A DNA stretch of 64,000 nucleotides from the NCBI RefSeq assembly GCF_003651185.1, contig NZ_RCDC01000004.1, forward strand, positions 1,660,659-1,724,658. Reading direction: 5' to 3'. Of this stretch, positions 25,232 to 37,445 are shown piece after piece. Each line of letters begins with the position of its first letter. The first letter of the stretch is position 1. Below the pieces are notes generated by a model. It was not told where the DNA came from and searched no databases. It saw only the letters and a program-made list of their open reading frames with translations. Source of the DNA: Stenotrophomonas rhizophila (lineage in GTDB: Bacteria > Pseudomonadota > Gammaproteobacteria > Xanthomonadales > Xanthomonadaceae). A program made the translations under genes and the position numbers.

Positions 25232-26235
25232 GTCCAGCGCCTCGGCAACAGCCACGCCAAGCCGGCCAGCAGCAACGCCAGCGCCAGCGGCGGGGCGTAG
25301 CGTTCGATCCGCGGCCGCACCGCCGGGCCGGCCGATTTGACCGGCTCCAGCCGTTCCAGCTCGGCATAGATGCCGGCCAGCTCATCGGTATTGCGCGCAC
25401 GGAACGAGCGCCCGCCGGTGAGCTCGGCAATCTTGTTCAGAGTCGCTTCGTCGACCGGGTCTTCGCCGGGGGCGATCTGCACGCCAAACAGGCTGATGCC
25501 CCCGTCGCCGCCGAAGGCCACCGTATAGACGCGCACACCTTCGGCCTGGGCCAGCTCGGCCGCGCGCAGCGGTTCAAGCACGCCGGCATTGCTGACCCCG
25601 TCGGTGAGCAGGATCAGCACGCGCTGCCCTTCCGGCTGTTCGCGCAGGCGTTTGACTGCCAGCGCGATCGCATCGCCGATCGCGGTCTCGCGCCCGGCCA
25701 GGCCGACCACGCTGTCGCGCAGCTGGTCACGCACGCTGGTGAGGTCGGCCGTCAGCGGGGTCAGCGTATAGGCACGCTCACCGAAGATCAGCAGGCCAAC
25801 ACGATCACCCACACGGCGGTCGAGGAAATCGGCGAGCACGGCCTTGGCCGCGGTCAGCCGCTCGACCACCTGATTGCCAAGCATCATGTCCGCTTCGCTC
25901 ATGCTGCCGGAGACGTCCACCGCAAGCATCATCTGCCGGCCCTGCTGTGGCGGCGTCACCGCTTCGCCCAGCTGCTGCGGTCGCGCGGCGGCCACGCACA
26001 GGCACGCCCACGCCAGCCACAGCAGCGCGCGCCCCAGTCGTGGCCCGGCACCGCCCGAGGCAGCCCCGAGCGATTGCAGCTGATCGGCCGCATACGGCAC
26101 CCGCAACGCGGCACCTTCACCGGGCCGCGAGGGCCACCAGCGCATCAGGATCGGCAAGGGCAGCGCCCACAACATCCACGGCCACGCCAGGCTGTCCACC
26201 CAGCTCAACCACGTGGGCACTGTCATCGCGATCAT
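25228..26235 (-). CDS. batA: BatA-like von Willebrand A domain membrane protein
   Basis: The 335-aa protein has two N-terminal membrane helices (about 10-30 and 60-80), a VWA domain and a C-terminal helix. The MIDAS motif is intact: DVSGSM plus the downstream ILLTDGVSNAG. This contrasts with the degenerate copy in the next gene. It overlaps both neighbours by ATGA. It is probably inserted in the inner membrane with the VWA domain available for partner binding, regulated by the MoxR ATPase of the same operon, as suggested for this family. Confidence 0.88.
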   Translation of the reverse strand: MIAMTVPTWLSWVDSLAWPWMLWALPLPILMRWWPSRPGEGAALRVPYAADQLQSLGAASGGAGPRLGRALLWLAWACLCVAAARPQQLGEAVTPPQQGRQMMLAVDVSGSMSEADMMLGNQVVERLTAAKAVLADFLDRRVGDRVGLLIFGERAYTLTPLTADLTSVRDQLRDSVVGLAGRETAIGDAIALAVKRLREQPEGQRVLILLTDGVSNAGVLEPLRAAELAQAEGVRVYTVAFGGDGGISLFGVQIAPGEDPVDEATLNKIAELTGGRSFRARNTDELAGIYAELERLEPVKSAGPAVRPRIERYAPPLALALLLAGLAWLLPRRWT

Positions 26236-26693
26236 CGGCCGCGCTCCGTCAGCAGCGACAGATAGCGGCGGCGGGCCAGCACGCGCAGCCGCTGCACCGC
26301 CTCGGCATCCACGCTCGGTCGATAGCCACCATCGAGCAGCAGCGCACCATCGCCCTCGGAAAACGCCCGGCTGTTCTTCTCATCCAGGAACGCCAGCCAC
26401 GCGTTGCCCTGCAGACGTTCCGCCCCGGGCTGGTACTGACGTGCCGCGCGGCGCAACAGCTCGGCGATCGCCGCCACCTCCCGCACCGGCGAACCGGCCT
26501 GGGCGACCTGTGCATCGAACAGATCCAGCCAGCGCTGGCGCGCACGCCGCCGGCGCCAATACCAGACCCAGATTCCCGCCACCACCAGCACGATCGCGCC
26601 GAACACCAGCCACCAGCCCGGCGCGGGCGGCCACCAAGGCGGTGACGGCGGCAGCTGCACATCGCGCAGCGGCAGCGAGGCGGCGGCGCTCAT
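26232..26693 (-). CDS. DUF4381 domain protein
   Basis: The 153-aa protein has a proline-rich N-terminus (LPPSPPWWPPAPGWW), one membrane helix (about 27-46, WWLVFGAIVLVVAGIWVWYW), an Arg-rich stop-transfer segment and a helical cytoplasmic region. This is the DUF4381 (PF14316) pattern, and the gene is a standard member of MoxR-Bat operons. Both ends overlap neighbours by 4 bp, so translation is coupled. The molecular role is unknown. Confidence 0.85.
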   Translation of the reverse strand: MSAAASLPLRDVQLPPSPPWWPPAPGWWLVFGAIVLVVAGIWVWYWRRRRARQRWLDLFDAQVAQAGSPVREVAAIAELLRRAARQYQPGAERLQGNAWLAFLDEKNSRAFSEGDGALLLDGGYRPSVDAEAVQRLRVLARRRYLSLLTERGR

Positions 26694-27613
26694 GCCACCA
26701 CCGCCGTCGGCAAGGGGCTGAGCCAGCTGTCGCTGGCATCGTCGGTGGCCACCACATGCACCTGGATGCGGCGGGCCGCCAAGCGGCTCTGCAGCGCTTC
26801 CAGGGGCGCAACGAAGCGTTCGCGCCAGTGCTCACGCACCGCGGCGCTGCGCAGATCCAGCAGCACGCGGCGCCCCTGCGAAAGGAACGGCAGCGCATCG
26901 GCCGGCGGTGCCAGCTCCAGCGGATCGACCAGCAGCATCACCACCACCTCATGGTGCATGGCCAACGCGGCCCAGCGTGCACTGCTGATCGTGGCGGCGC
27001 GCGCCGGATCGGCCAGCACCACCACCCGGGCACCGGGGCGCAGCAGACGTGCCGCCTGCTCCAGCGCGCGATCCAGGCCGGCGTCTTCGGCAGGCGGCTC
27101 GGCATACCAGCGGGTCAGGGCGTCAAGCACGCGCAATACACCGCGGGTGCCCCCGGCCGGTGCGATCGGCGGCTCCTGGGTGCTGCCACGCACCGCAGCC
27201 AGGCGGTCACCCTGGCGCTGCGCCAGCCACGCCGCCACCGCACCGACGCGCGCGGCCTGCACGGATTTGAAGCGGACCCGGGTGCCGAAATACAGCACCG
27301 GATCGGTGTCGGCGACCAGCAGCGTCAAGCGTTCGCGCTCGGCCTGGAAGAGTTTGGTATGCGCACGCCCGGTACGCGCGGTGACGCGCCAGTCGATATG
27401 CCGCGCGTCATCGCCCGGCACATAGTCGCGGGACTCGGCGTATTCCATCCCACGCCCGCGCGCGGGCGACGGCGCACTGCCGGCGTGACCCAGCCGGCCA
27501 CGCCGTGCCGGCGGCGCGCGGTGCGCACTGCGGCGCAGCGCCACCAGCTCGGCCAGGCTCGGCCGCAGGCCATCACCTTCCAGCGGCGTAGCCGTATGCA
27601 CGGGCGTAACCAT
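26690..27613 (-). CDS. DUF58 domain protein
   Basis: The 307-aa protein contains the DUF58 core GMEYAESRDYVPGDDARHID followed by WRVTARTG, and a VWA-like region after it (LTLLVADTDPVLYFGTRVRF). The start is at 27613, 5 bp after the moxR stop. DUF58 proteins pair with MoxR ATPases and are presumed substrates or partners of the chaperone. The N-terminal membrane helices seen in some DUF58 proteins are absent, so this copy is predicted to be cytoplasmic or peripheral. Confidence 0.86.
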   Translation of the reverse strand: MVTPVHTATPLEGDGLRPSLAELVALRRSAHRAPPARRGRLGHAGSAPSPARGRGMEYAESRDYVPGDDARHIDWRVTARTGRAHTKLFQAERERLTLLVADTDPVLYFGTRVRFKSVQAARVGAVAAWLAQRQGDRLAAVRGSTQEPPIAPAGGTRGVLRVLDALTRWYAEPPAEDAGLDRALEQAARLLRPGARVVVLADPARAATISSARWAALAMHHEVVVMLLVDPLELAPPADALPFLSQGRRVLLDLRSAAVREHWRERFVAPLEALQSRLAARRIQVHVVATDDASDSWLSPLPTAVVA

Positions 27614-27618
27614 CGCGC

Positions 27619-28650
<1,032 letters not shown>

Positions 28651-28731
28651 GTGACCTCCACGGTGGGCAGAGGTTCCATCGCCATGATGGCAGGACAGCG
28701 CCGGTTACAACATCAAGATTGGCTGAACGCA

Positions 28732-28758
28732 GAAAGGGCCGCACGTGGCGGCCCTTTC
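28732..28758 (-). terminator. Terminator of the pilMNOPQ operon
   Basis: A perfect 11-bp stem (GAAAGGGCCGC / GCGGCCCTTTC) with an ACGTG loop lies 22 bp after the pilQ stop codon. A short T-stretch is part of the stem base. Confidence 0.75.
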
Positions 28759-28780
28759 GTCATTGCAGCAGCGGTGCGGC

Positions 28781-30757
28781 TCAGTTGACGGCCGGATTGG
28801 CCTTGGCCACGCGCAGCACCTTCGGGGTCACGAACACCAGCAGTTCGGCCTTGTCCTTGTTGCGGCTGCGCTTCTTGAACAGATTGCCCAGGAACGGCAC
28901 GTCGCCCAGGAACGGCACCTTGTTGATGCTGGTGCGGTCGGTGAACTCGTACACGCCACCGATCACCACGGTCTGGCCGTCGTCCACCAGCACCGCGGTG
29001 TTCACTTCGCGGCGGTTGATGGTCGGGACCTGGCCGTAGCCTGCCAGCAGGATGTAGCTCTCCACTTCATCCTTCTTGACCGCCATGTTGAGGAACACAC
29101 GGTTGTCGTTGGTGATGGTCGGGGTGACCTTCAGCTCCAGCACCACTTCCTTGAACTGGACATTGGGCTGGGCCGCGGCGCCGGCCGCACCACCACCGCT
29201 GATGGTGACGTAGCCGATTTCCTTACCCTGCTTGATCACCGCTTCGCGCTGGTTGGTGGTCACCACGCGCGGGTTGGAGATGACTTCGCCGCGCGATTCG
29301 GCCTGCATCGCCGAGAGCTCCACATCCAGCAGATAACCGGCATTGAGGATCGACAGCGCCAGCGAACCCGGGTTGTTGATCGCCGCCACCGGCAGGTTCC
29401 AGTTCAGGCCTTCGGCGAACTTGGTCGCGCCACGCACCGGGATCGCGCCGGTGCGGCCACCGGCCACCCACTCGTTGATCGCCTTCTGGTACTCGGTGTC
29501 CTTGGTACCGCGGTCGTTGATGTTGTTGTGGTTCTGATCGGTGTTGGCCCCGAAGAACACGTCCTGGCGGCTGCCACTGATGCCGAACTTGGCGCCGAGT
29601 TCACGCGCGAAGGTATCGGTGGCGATCACGATCCGGCTTTCGATCAGCACCTGGTCGACCGGACGGTCGATCACGCTGATCAGCTCACGCATGCGCGCGA
29701 TCTTCTTCGGAATGTCGCTGATCATCAGGGTGTTGGTGCGCTCGTCGGCCACGATACGGCCGCGCGAGGACAGGAACCCGCTGTCTTCCTGCGAGCTGCC
29801 ACCACTGCCACCGCTGCCGCCGCCGATGCCCTTGGCTTCGGTCAGCGCTTTGAAGATCGCCCCGGCGTTGTGGTAGTTGATCTGCACGTAATCGGTGACC
29901 AGATCCTCGCGGTTCTCGATCGCGATGCGCGCGTCTTCCTTGTCCTGCTCGAACTTGGCCAGTTCCGGCTGCGGTGCCACCCAGATCACGCCGCCATCGC
30001 GGCGCTTGTCCAGGCCCTTGGCCCGCAGCACGATGTCCAGCGCCTGGTCCCACGGCACGTTGATCAGGCGCAGGGTCACGTTGCCCTGCACGCTGTCGGA
30101 GGCGACCACGTTGAGGTTGGATTCCTCCGCCACCAGCTGCAGCACGGTGCGTACCGGCACGTCCTGGAAGTTGAAGGTGACCGGCTTGCCGCTGTAGCCG
30201 CGCTGGCCCAGGGCCGCCGCGGCCTGGCTGACCGAGGTGGCGGTGACCGCGCCGGTCGCCGGGGTGGCCTGGCGCGGGCTGATCTCGACCACGTATTCGT
30301 TGCCGCTCTGGTAGGCCAGCGACTCGAACGCGGTGTTGGTGTTGAGCACCAGCTGCGTGCCGCCGCCATACGGCTTGGGATCGATGCGCTGCACGGGCGT
30401 GGCGAAGTCGGTCACGTTGATCGACTTCTGCAGGTTTTCCGGCAGGCGCGCGTTGCCGACGTCGATGACGACGCTGTTGCCCTGGCTGCGCAGATCCGGG
30501 CTCGCGCCCTGGCCATCGAACTGCAGGATCAGCCGGCCGGCGCCATCGTCGCCGCGCTTGAAGTCGATCTTGGACACCGACAGCGAGGCCGGCGCGGTCG
30601 CCGGCGCGGTGGTGGCCGCCGGCTTGGGCACTGCGCCGCTGGGCGTGGCCGCCATCAGCGTGCCGTTGGCCACCATGAGCGCGACTCCCAGCGCGCACAG
30701 GTGGAGCAACTTCTGGCGCCGGACGGAACGCAGCCGCATGGCGTTGGAAAAGGTCAT
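28781..30757 (-). CDS. pilQ: Type IV pilus secretin PilQ
   Basis: This is the outer-membrane multimeric channel through which the type IV pilus is extruded. The protein (658 aa from MTFSNAMRLRS) has a signal peptide (to about AMA), an AMIN domain that binds peptidoglycan (about 45-140) and the STN/N-domain region FNFQDVPVRTVLQLVAEESN. A Gly/Ser linker (GIGGGSGGSGGSS) and the secretin core follow, with VPFLGDVPFLGNLFKKRSRN and ELLVFVTPKVL at the end. I prefer this start because GGGGA lies 7 nt upstream; the ATG at 30781 overlaps pilP by 4 bp and adds 8 residues. Confidence 0.95.
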   Translation of the reverse strand: MTFSNAMRLRSVRRQKLLHLCALGVALMVANGTLMAATPSGAVPKPAATTAPATAPASLSVSKIDFKRGDDGAGRLILQFDGQGASPDLRSQGNSVVIDVGNARLPENLQKSINVTDFATPVQRIDPKPYGGGTQLVLNTNTAFESLAYQSGNEYVVEISPRQATPATGAVTATSVSQAAAALGQRGYSGKPVTFNFQDVPVRTVLQLVAEESNLNVVASDSVQGNVTLRLINVPWDQALDIVLRAKGLDKRRDGGVIWVAPQPELAKFEQDKEDARIAIENREDLVTDYVQINYHNAGAIFKALTEAKGIGGGSGGSGGSSQEDSGFLSSRGRIVADERTNTLMISDIPKKIARMRELISVIDRPVDQVLIESRIVIATDTFARELGAKFGISGSRQDVFFGANTDQNHNNINDRGTKDTEYQKAINEWVAGGRTGAIPVRGATKFAEGLNWNLPVAAINNPGSLALSILNAGYLLDVELSAMQAESRGEVISNPRVVTTNQREAVIKQGKEIGYVTISGGGAAGAAAQPNVQFKEVVLELKVTPTITNDNRVFLNMAVKKDEVESYILLAGYGQVPTINRREVNTAVLVDDGQTVVIGGVYEFTDRTSINKVPFLGDVPFLGNLFKKRSRNKDKAELLVFVTPKVLRVAKANPAVN

Positions 30758-30777
30758 CGTGCTATCCCCATAATCAT

Positions 30778-31314
30778 TCATTGATCTTCAAGCGCGAGCG
30801 TTGCCGGCCGTTCCAGCCAGCCACCCGCGCCATCCGGCACCAGTTCAATCAGCTCAATCCGGTCCTCGAAGACCCCGGTCACCCGCCCGTCGCTCTGCCC
30901 CAGATAGACGCCCGGACGCACCCGATAGGTGACCTTGTCCGGTGCCATCACCAGCACGACGAGTCCGCCCCCACGGCCGATCGAACCCACCATGTCCAGG
31001 CTGTCCAGCGGGAAATCTTCCAGCGGCTCCTTGCGGCGGTTCGGATCCGGACGCAGCCCCGATCCCCCTTGCGGATTGGTCCAGGCGTCGGTGAACGGGT
31101 CGCGCATCCCCTGCGCGGAATATTCAAACGTCTCGAACTGCTGCATCACCGGCAGCGGCTCAAGCGGCGGCGCCGGACGCGCACGCACGTCGGCCACCCA
31201 CTTCTCCAGGTTCGGTGCATCGCCGGGCGTACTGGTCACGCCGCGTGCGCAGCCGGCCAGCAGCACGACCATCAACAGACCACCTACCCGTGCGGTCGAC
31301 GTCAGAGGGCTCAT
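30778..31314 (-). CDS. pilP: Type IV pilus lipoprotein PilP
   Basis: This inner-membrane lipoprotein links the PilMNO alignment complex to the PilQ secretin. The 178-aa precursor has lipobox LLAGC (Cys22) and an unstructured N-terminal half (binding PilN/PilO). The C-terminal beta-sandwich domain starts near FPLDSLDMVG and includes YRVRPGVYLGQSDGRV. It overlaps pilO and pilQ by 4 bp each. Confidence 0.93.
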   Translation of the reverse strand: MSPLTSTARVGGLLMVVLLAGCARGVTSTPGDAPNLEKWVADVRARPAPPLEPLPVMQQFETFEYSAQGMRDPFTDAWTNPQGGSGLRPDPNRRKEPLEDFPLDSLDMVGSIGRGGGLVVLVMAPDKVTYRVRPGVYLGQSDGRVTGVFEDRIELIELVPDGAGGWLERPATLALEDQ

Positions 31315-31985
31315 TTCCGGCCTCCCTTCGCAGCCTTTTCTTTCTCGGCGGCGGCCTTCTCCTGGGCTTCCATCTCCACATCATCCAGGTAACGGTAGGT
31401 CTTGACCGTTCCGGACAACTCCAGCGCACCGCTGCGGGCGGTGATGCCGGTCTTGGGATCCTTCGGCTTCAGGTTGATGTCGTGCATGGTCAGGATGACC
31501 ACGCGCGGCAACGAGGCCACACCACTGACGAACGCGCCGAACTGGTGGTAACTGCCCACCATGCGCAGGGCGATCGGCTTTTCAGCGTAAAACTCCTTGG
31601 GCTGCTCCGCACCGGGCTGGAACAACTCGTTGGACAGGCCACTGGACAACGCGGTCTGGGAGATGTCGATGATCAGATCGGGCATCTCGGTCTTGCTGGG
31701 CAGCTGGCGCAGCATCTGCTGCAGCACCTGTTCCATCTGGGTCAGCTGCTGCTTGAGCGGCTCCAGATTGACCGCGCGGCCCTGTTCCTTTTCGAACTCG
31801 GTGCGCAGCTGGGTCTCGGTGCTTTCCAGCGACGCCAGCTCATCGCGCTTGCCGCTGATCAGCAGGAACCAGGCCATGATCACGATGAACAGCGCCAACA
31901 GCGCGCAGAACACGACCTTGGCCTTCTGCGGCCAATTGCCGATGTTGTTGAAGTCCAGCTCTTTGAGGTTGATCTTCTGGCTCAT
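31311..31985 (-). CDS. pilO: Type IV pilus alignment protein PilO
   Basis: The 224-aa inner-membrane protein has an N-terminal cytoplasmic segment, one membrane helix (about 24-44, VVFCALLALFIVIMAWFLLI), a periplasmic coiled coil (about 48-95) and a ferredoxin-like domain. It forms heterodimers with PilN. The C-terminus is Lys/Ala/Glu-rich (QEKAAAEKEKAAKGGRK). The start ATG overlaps the pilN stop by 4 bp. Confidence 0.93.
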   Translation of the reverse strand: MSQKINLKELDFNNIGNWPQKAKVVFCALLALFIVIMAWFLLISGKRDELASLESTETQLRTEFEKEQGRAVNLEPLKQQLTQMEQVLQQMLRQLPSKTEMPDLIIDISQTALSSGLSNELFQPGAEQPKEFYAEKPIALRMVGSYHQFGAFVSGVASLPRVVILTMHDINLKPKDPKTGITARSGALELSGTVKTYRYLDDVEMEAQEKAAAEKEKAAKGGRK

Positions 31986-32814
31986 GCGGCGGCCCCCTTC
32001 TGGGCCGGGGCCGGCGCCGCCGGTTGTGCAGGTTGCGCGGAGGGCGTGGGCGGCACGATGCGGCTGTTGCCGGCCGGCGGGGCCGGATCAGCGGCATCGG
32101 GCGAGGCCGGTGCGTTGGGCGCCGGGGCCGGCGACAACGGGGCCACCGGCGGAACCGGGGTAGCGCCCGGCGGTGCCGGATCGGCGGTCGGCTCGATCAC
32201 GCTGCCATCGGCGGCCAGCTCGGTAACGCTGCTCTGGGCCGGCAGATTGACCTTGACCACGAACATGTACGGCAGCGACTTGATGTCCGCCACCGGGCTG
32301 CTGGCGGCACCGGCCTTGTCCCGCTCCGGCGCCTTGGCCTCGATGATCGACAGCTCCGGATTGGTCATCCAGCCCGAGCTTTCCAGGTTGCGCATGTAGG
32401 CACTGACACGGGCATTGGACTGGGTGCGGCCTTCCAGGGTGAGCACGTCGCCCTCCTGCTTGAGCGTGGTCAGCACCACCCCGTCGGGGATGGTCCGGAC
32501 CAGCGCATCGAACAGGTGCACCATCTGCGAGCGCTTGGCCTGCAGTTCCTCGATCACGGCCTTGCGCGCCAGCAGGCGGTCCTTCTGGCGGTCCAGGCGT
32601 TCGATTTCCTTGTTCTGCTCCTTGACCTTCTCGATCTCGGCCTGCAGGAAGGTGTTGCGATCGCTCTGCCCGCTGACCTGACGGTCGTAGTAGAACCAGA
32701 TCAACAGCGAGAGCAGCAACCCACCGATGGCGGCGGCACCGAGCATGGCGTAGAAGTCGCGCTGGCGTTGCTTGCGCCGTTCGGCGCGCCAGGGCAGTAA
32801 ATTGATGCGCGCCA

Positions 32815-32815
<1 letters not shown>
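31982..32815 (-). CDS. pilN: Type IV pilus alignment protein PilN
   Basis: The 277-aa protein begins with the PilM-binding motif MARINLLPWRAERRKQRQRD, followed by a membrane helix (about 22-42), a coiled coil and a ferredoxin-like periplasmic domain. A long Pro/Ala-rich tail (about 205-277) extends beyond the usual length of the family (about 180-210 aa). It overlaps pilM by 1 bp (TGATG) and pilO by 4 bp. Confidence 0.93.
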
Positions 32816-33954
<1,139 letters not shown>

Positions 33955-34096
33955 TCAAGCTGTAAAACGAGCACTACGGCTCGTTTCACGCGTCCCCAGA
34001 CGGTGATCGACTGCTCTCCCCGGGAACACCCCCAGCCGTTCCCTTGCGTAATCTATACTCTGCGACCACGAAATTCGCAATCGGAATCTGTCACTG

Positions 34097-36520
34097 ATGA
34101 CACGTCTTCGCCGTTGGCTGCGCTGGATGCTGGTCGCGTTCCTGGTCCTGGCATTGATCGGCGCCGCGGTTGCCGGTGGCCTGTATTACGCCGTCTCCTC
34201 CAAGCTCCCGGACGTGCAGACCCTGCGCGACGTGGAGATGCAGGAGCCCATGTACGTCTATGCCAGCGATGGCAAGCTGATGGCAGTGTTCGGGGAAACC
34301 CGGCGCACCCCCATCACCATGAAGGACGTCCCCGAGCGCCTCAAGCAGGCGTTCCTCGCCACCGAGGATGCCCGCTTCTACGAGCATGGCGGCGTGGACT
34401 ACAAGGGCATCGGCCGCGCGGTCTGGCTGCTGGCCACCACCAGTGACAGGCGCGTGCCCGGTGGCTCGACCATCACCCAGCAGGTCGCCCGCCAGTTCTT
34501 CCTGAGCTCGGAATACAGCTACACCCGCAAGCTGGCCGAGATCCTGCTGGCACGCAAGATCGAGAGCGAGCTGAGCAAGGACGAGATCTTCGAGCTCTAC
34601 CTCAACAAGAGCTTCTTCGGTAACCGCGCGTATGGCGTGGCCGCCGCGGCCGAGTTCTATTACGGCAAGAAGCTGGGCGAGCTGGACCTGGATGAGATGG
34701 CCTCGCTGGCCGGCATCCCCAAGTTCCCTTCCTCGGGCAACCCGATCAGCAACCCCGAGCGTGCCCGTGAGCGCCGCGACTTCTATGTGCTGCAGCGCAT
34801 GGCCAGCCTGGGCTTCATCTCCCAGGCCGAGGCCGACGCGGCCAAGGCCGTGCCGATGCATGCCACCGCGCATGAGCCGCCGGTGCAGGTCGAAGCGCCT
34901 TACGTGGCCGAACTGGTGCGCCAGGAAATGATCGCCCGCTTCGGCGGCGACGTGGTCAACAAGGGTTACCACGTGACCACCACGATCAACGCCGAGCTGC
35001 AGACCGCGGCCAACCTGTCGGTGCGCGATGGCCTGCTGGCCTACGACCACCGCCACGGCTGGCATGGCGTGGAGCAGCACGTGGAGGTGCCGGCCGACGC
35101 CGATGCCGCCGCGCTGGCCACCAAGCTGGCCGGCATTCCGGCCCAGACCGGCCTGCTGCCGGCGATCGTGGCAGCCACCGCCGCCGATGGCAGCGCGACC
35201 GTGGTGCTGGGCAACCGCAGCGAGGTGGTGCTGCCGGCCAGCGCTGCCCGCTGGACCAACAAGACCCCGGCCAAGCTGGTCACCCGCGGCGACATCGTGC
35301 GCGTGCGCGCCGGCGAGAAGGAAGGCGAGTGGCTGCTCGACCAGATCCCGCGCGGCCAGGCCGCGCTGGTCTCACTGGACGCTGAAAACGGCGCACTGAA
35401 GGCACTGGTGGGCGGCTTCAGCTTCTCCGGCAACAAGTTCAACCGTGCCACCCAGGCGCGTCGCCAGCCGGGCTCGAGCTTCAAGCCCTTCATCTACGCG
35501 GCCGCCTTCGACAAGGGCTTCAACCCGGCCTCGATCGTGCTCGATGCCCCGGTCGTGTTCCGCGACCGCCGCGGCAAGACCTGGTCGCCGCAGAACGACG
35601 GCGGCGGCTTCCGCGGCCCGATGCGCCTGCGTGAAGCGCTGGTGCAGTCGCGCAACCTGGTCTCGGTGCGGCTGCTTGATGGCATGGGCGTGGATTACGC
35701 GCGCAAGTACATCAGCGAGTTCGGCTTCGCCGAGGCCGAGCTGCCGCCGAACCTGTCGATGTCGCTGGGCACCGCCTCGCTGACCCCGCTCTCGGTGGCG
35801 CGTGGTTACGCGGTGTTCGCCAACGGCGGCTCGCGCGTGGACACCTGGCTGATCGACCGGGTGACCGACCGCGACGGCGTGGAAGTGTTCAAGGAGAACC
35901 CGGCCATCGCCTGCCGCGACTGCGCCGGCACCAGCGGCGTGCCGGTCAGCCAGGTGGTGGATGGCTTCAACTTCGGCTCCGCACCGGCGGCCAATGCCGC
36001 GCCGGCCAAGCCGCAGCAGGCCACGTCCACCGCCGAAACGCCGGTAGCGGTGAACCCGGATGCCAAGGTCGCCCCGCGCGCGATCGATGCGCGCACCGCG
36101 TATCAGCTCAACTCCATGATGCGCGACGTGGTCCAGCGCGGCACCGGCACCGCGGCCAAGGTGCTCGGCCGCGAGGACGTGGGCGGCAAGACCGGCTCGA
36201 CCAACGATCACCGCGATGCGTGGTTCTCCGGTTTCGGTGGCCCCTACGCGACCACCGTATGGGTCGGCCGCGACGACTTCCGCTCGCTCGGCTACCGCGA
36301 GTACGGCGGCCGCGCTGCCCTGCCGATCTGGATCGAGTACATGCGCGTGGCGCTGAAGGACACCCCGATCGCGCAGAACGAGCCGCCCTCGGGCATGGTC
36401 CAGGCCACGCTCAACGGTGCGACCGAGTGGGTCAAGGTGGAGGACATGGAGAAGCTGGAGGAGTACGACTTCAACAGCCATGCGCCACAGGCCGACGACG
36501 CCGCGTTCGATATCTTCTGA
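34097..36520 (+). CDS. mrcA: Penicillin-binding protein 1A (bifunctional)
   Basis: This inner-membrane enzyme polymerises and cross-links peptidoglycan. The 807-aa protein has a membrane anchor (about 10-32) and a GT51 glycosyltransferase domain with catalytic Glu90 ([10 protein letters not shown]) and [11 protein letters not shown]. An OB-like insert follows, then the transpeptidase domain with SxxK (Ser460 to Lys463), SRN, and KTG (Lys698 to Gly700). The C-terminal tail is acidic. Divergence from pilMNOPQ is a conserved arrangement also seen in Pseudomonas. A TATACT box lies at 34054-34059, but no -35 is clear. Confidence 0.95.
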   Translation: MTRLRRWLRWMLVAFLVLALIGAAVAGGLYYAVSSKLPDVQTLRDVEMQEPMYVYASDGKLMAVFGETRRTPITMKDVPERLKQAFLATEDARFYEHGGVDYKGIGRAVWLLATTSDRRVPGGSTITQQVARQFFLSSEYSYTRKLAEILLARKIESELSKDEIFELYLNKSFFGNRAYGVAAAAEFYYGKKLGELDLDEMASLAGIPKFPSSGNPISNPERARERRDFYVLQRMASLGFISQAEADAAKAVPMHATAHEPPVQVEAPYVAELVRQEMIARFGGDVVNKGYHVTTTINAELQTAANLSVRDGLLAYDHRHGWHGVEQHVEVPADADAAALATKLAGIPAQTGLLPAIVAATAADGSATVVLGNRSEVVLPASAARWTNKTPAKLVTRGDIVRVRAGEKEGEWLLDQIPRGQAALVSLDAENGALKALVGGFSFSGNKFNRATQARRQPGSSFKPFIYAAAFDKGFNPASIVLDAPVVFRDRRGKTWSPQNDGGGFRGPMRLREALVQSRNLVSVRLLDGMGVDYARKYISEFGFAEAELPPNLSMSLGTASLTPLSVARGYAVFANGGSRVDTWLIDRVTDRDGVEVFKENPAIACRDCAGTSGVPVSQVVDGFNFGSAPAANAAPAKPQQATSTAETPVAVNPDAKVAPRAIDARTAYQLNSMMRDVVQRGTGTAAKVLGREDVGGKTGSTNDHRDAWFSGFGGPYATTVWVGRDDFRSLGYREYGGRAALPIWIEYMRVALKDTPIAQNEPPSGMVQATLNGATEWVKVEDMEKLEEYDFNSHAPQADDAAFDIF

Positions 36521-36526
36521 CCGCAT

Positions 36527-36586
36527 GCGCCGGCTACGCCCGGCGCCGCGATGGAGTACAGGCCGGGCATTGCCCGGCCTTTTTTT
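36527..36586 (+). terminator. Terminator of mrcA with an upstream stem-loop
   Basis: AGGCCGGGCA / TGCCCGGCCT forms a strong hairpin (36560-36580) followed by seven T residues, an excellent intrinsic terminator. A second stem-loop (GCGCCGG / CCGGCGC, 36527-36546) lies between it and the stop codon. The rest of 36587-36779 shows no gene. Confidence 0.88.
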
Positions 36587-36779
36587 GGTTCTTTTCCATC
36601 AGCATGGCAAGCATGGAGCGCGCTCTGCATCTTTGCAGGCGCGGCGGCCCGGGAGTCGGGCGCTGGGCCGCGATGCCCTTGCCGGCGAATGGCCCCCGGC
36701 GTCGGCCTGTGACGCGACTCTACCCGCCTGTCACATCGCCGGTGTACATTGCCGTGCAGGTCGCCAAGGAGTACCGGTC

Positions 36780-37427
36780 ATGCATCGAGCCCGCCAGCAT
36801 GCAGCCACGCAGACCCGTGAGCGCCGCCACCAGCTGGCGCACGAAGCCGCCCGGCTGATGGCCGAGGGCGGCATCCGCGACTATCACCAAGCCAAGCTCA
36901 AGGCGGCCACCCGGCTCGGCATCCATGACGATGCCTCCCTGCCCCGCAACACTGAGATCGAAGACGCCCTGCGCGAGTACCAGCGCCTGTTCGCCGGTGC
37001 CGACCATGGCGCGCAGTTGCGCCAGCGCCGCGAGGCGGCCCTGCGTGCGATGGACTTTCTGCAGGGTTTCTCACCCCGCCTGTGTGGCCCCGTACTGGAC
37101 GGCACCGCCGACGCCAACAGCCCCGTGCAGCTGCAGGTGCACAGCGACGATGCCGATGCCGTGCAGCGCTACCTCGATGAGCACGGCATTCCGGCCGAAT
37201 CACGGACGCGCCGGTTGCGGCTGGACCGCGAGCGCAGCCTGGACGCCCCGGTCTGGGTGTTCAGCGCCGAAGACCTGACCTTCGACATCGCGGTACTGCC
37301 GTATGACGGCCTGCGCCAGCCGCCGCTGTCGGCGATCGATGAGAAGCCGATGCGGCGTGCGTCGGCTGCACAGGTCCGGGAGCTGCTGGCCGACAGCGAG
37401 ATCGAGGGCTATCTGGGCAGCCGCTGA
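36780..37427 (+). CDS. Conserved protein of unknown function, nucleotidyltransferase-like
   Basis: I do not recognise a characterised family with certainty. The 215-aa soluble protein starts MHRARQHAATQTRERRHQLA and has AAG-GAG 8 nt before the ATG. Its first 70 residues are basic and helical (RDYHQAKLKAATRLGI). The middle (FSPRLCGPVLDGTADANSPV) and end look like the alpha/beta fold of nucleotidyltransferase-type proteins that are widespread in Pseudomonas and Xanthomonas but poorly described. It is a single gene after the mrcA terminator, convergent with the hydrolase. Confidence 0.6.
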   Translation: MHRARQHAATQTRERRHQLAHEAARLMAEGGIRDYHQAKLKAATRLGIHDDASLPRNTEIEDALREYQRLFAGADHGAQLRQRREAALRAMDFLQGFSPRLCGPVLDGTADANSPVQLQVHSDDADAVQRYLDEHGIPAESRTRRLRLDRERSLDAPVWVFSAEDLTFDIAVLPYDGLRQPPLSAIDEKPMRRASAAQVRELLADSEIEGYLGSR

Positions 37428-37445
37428 GAGTACGCGCGGCCTGCT

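Noticed and set aside
34054..34059. TATACT as a -10 box of the mrcA promoter
   Set aside because: No -35 hexamer at normal spacing, so I did not list it as a promoter.
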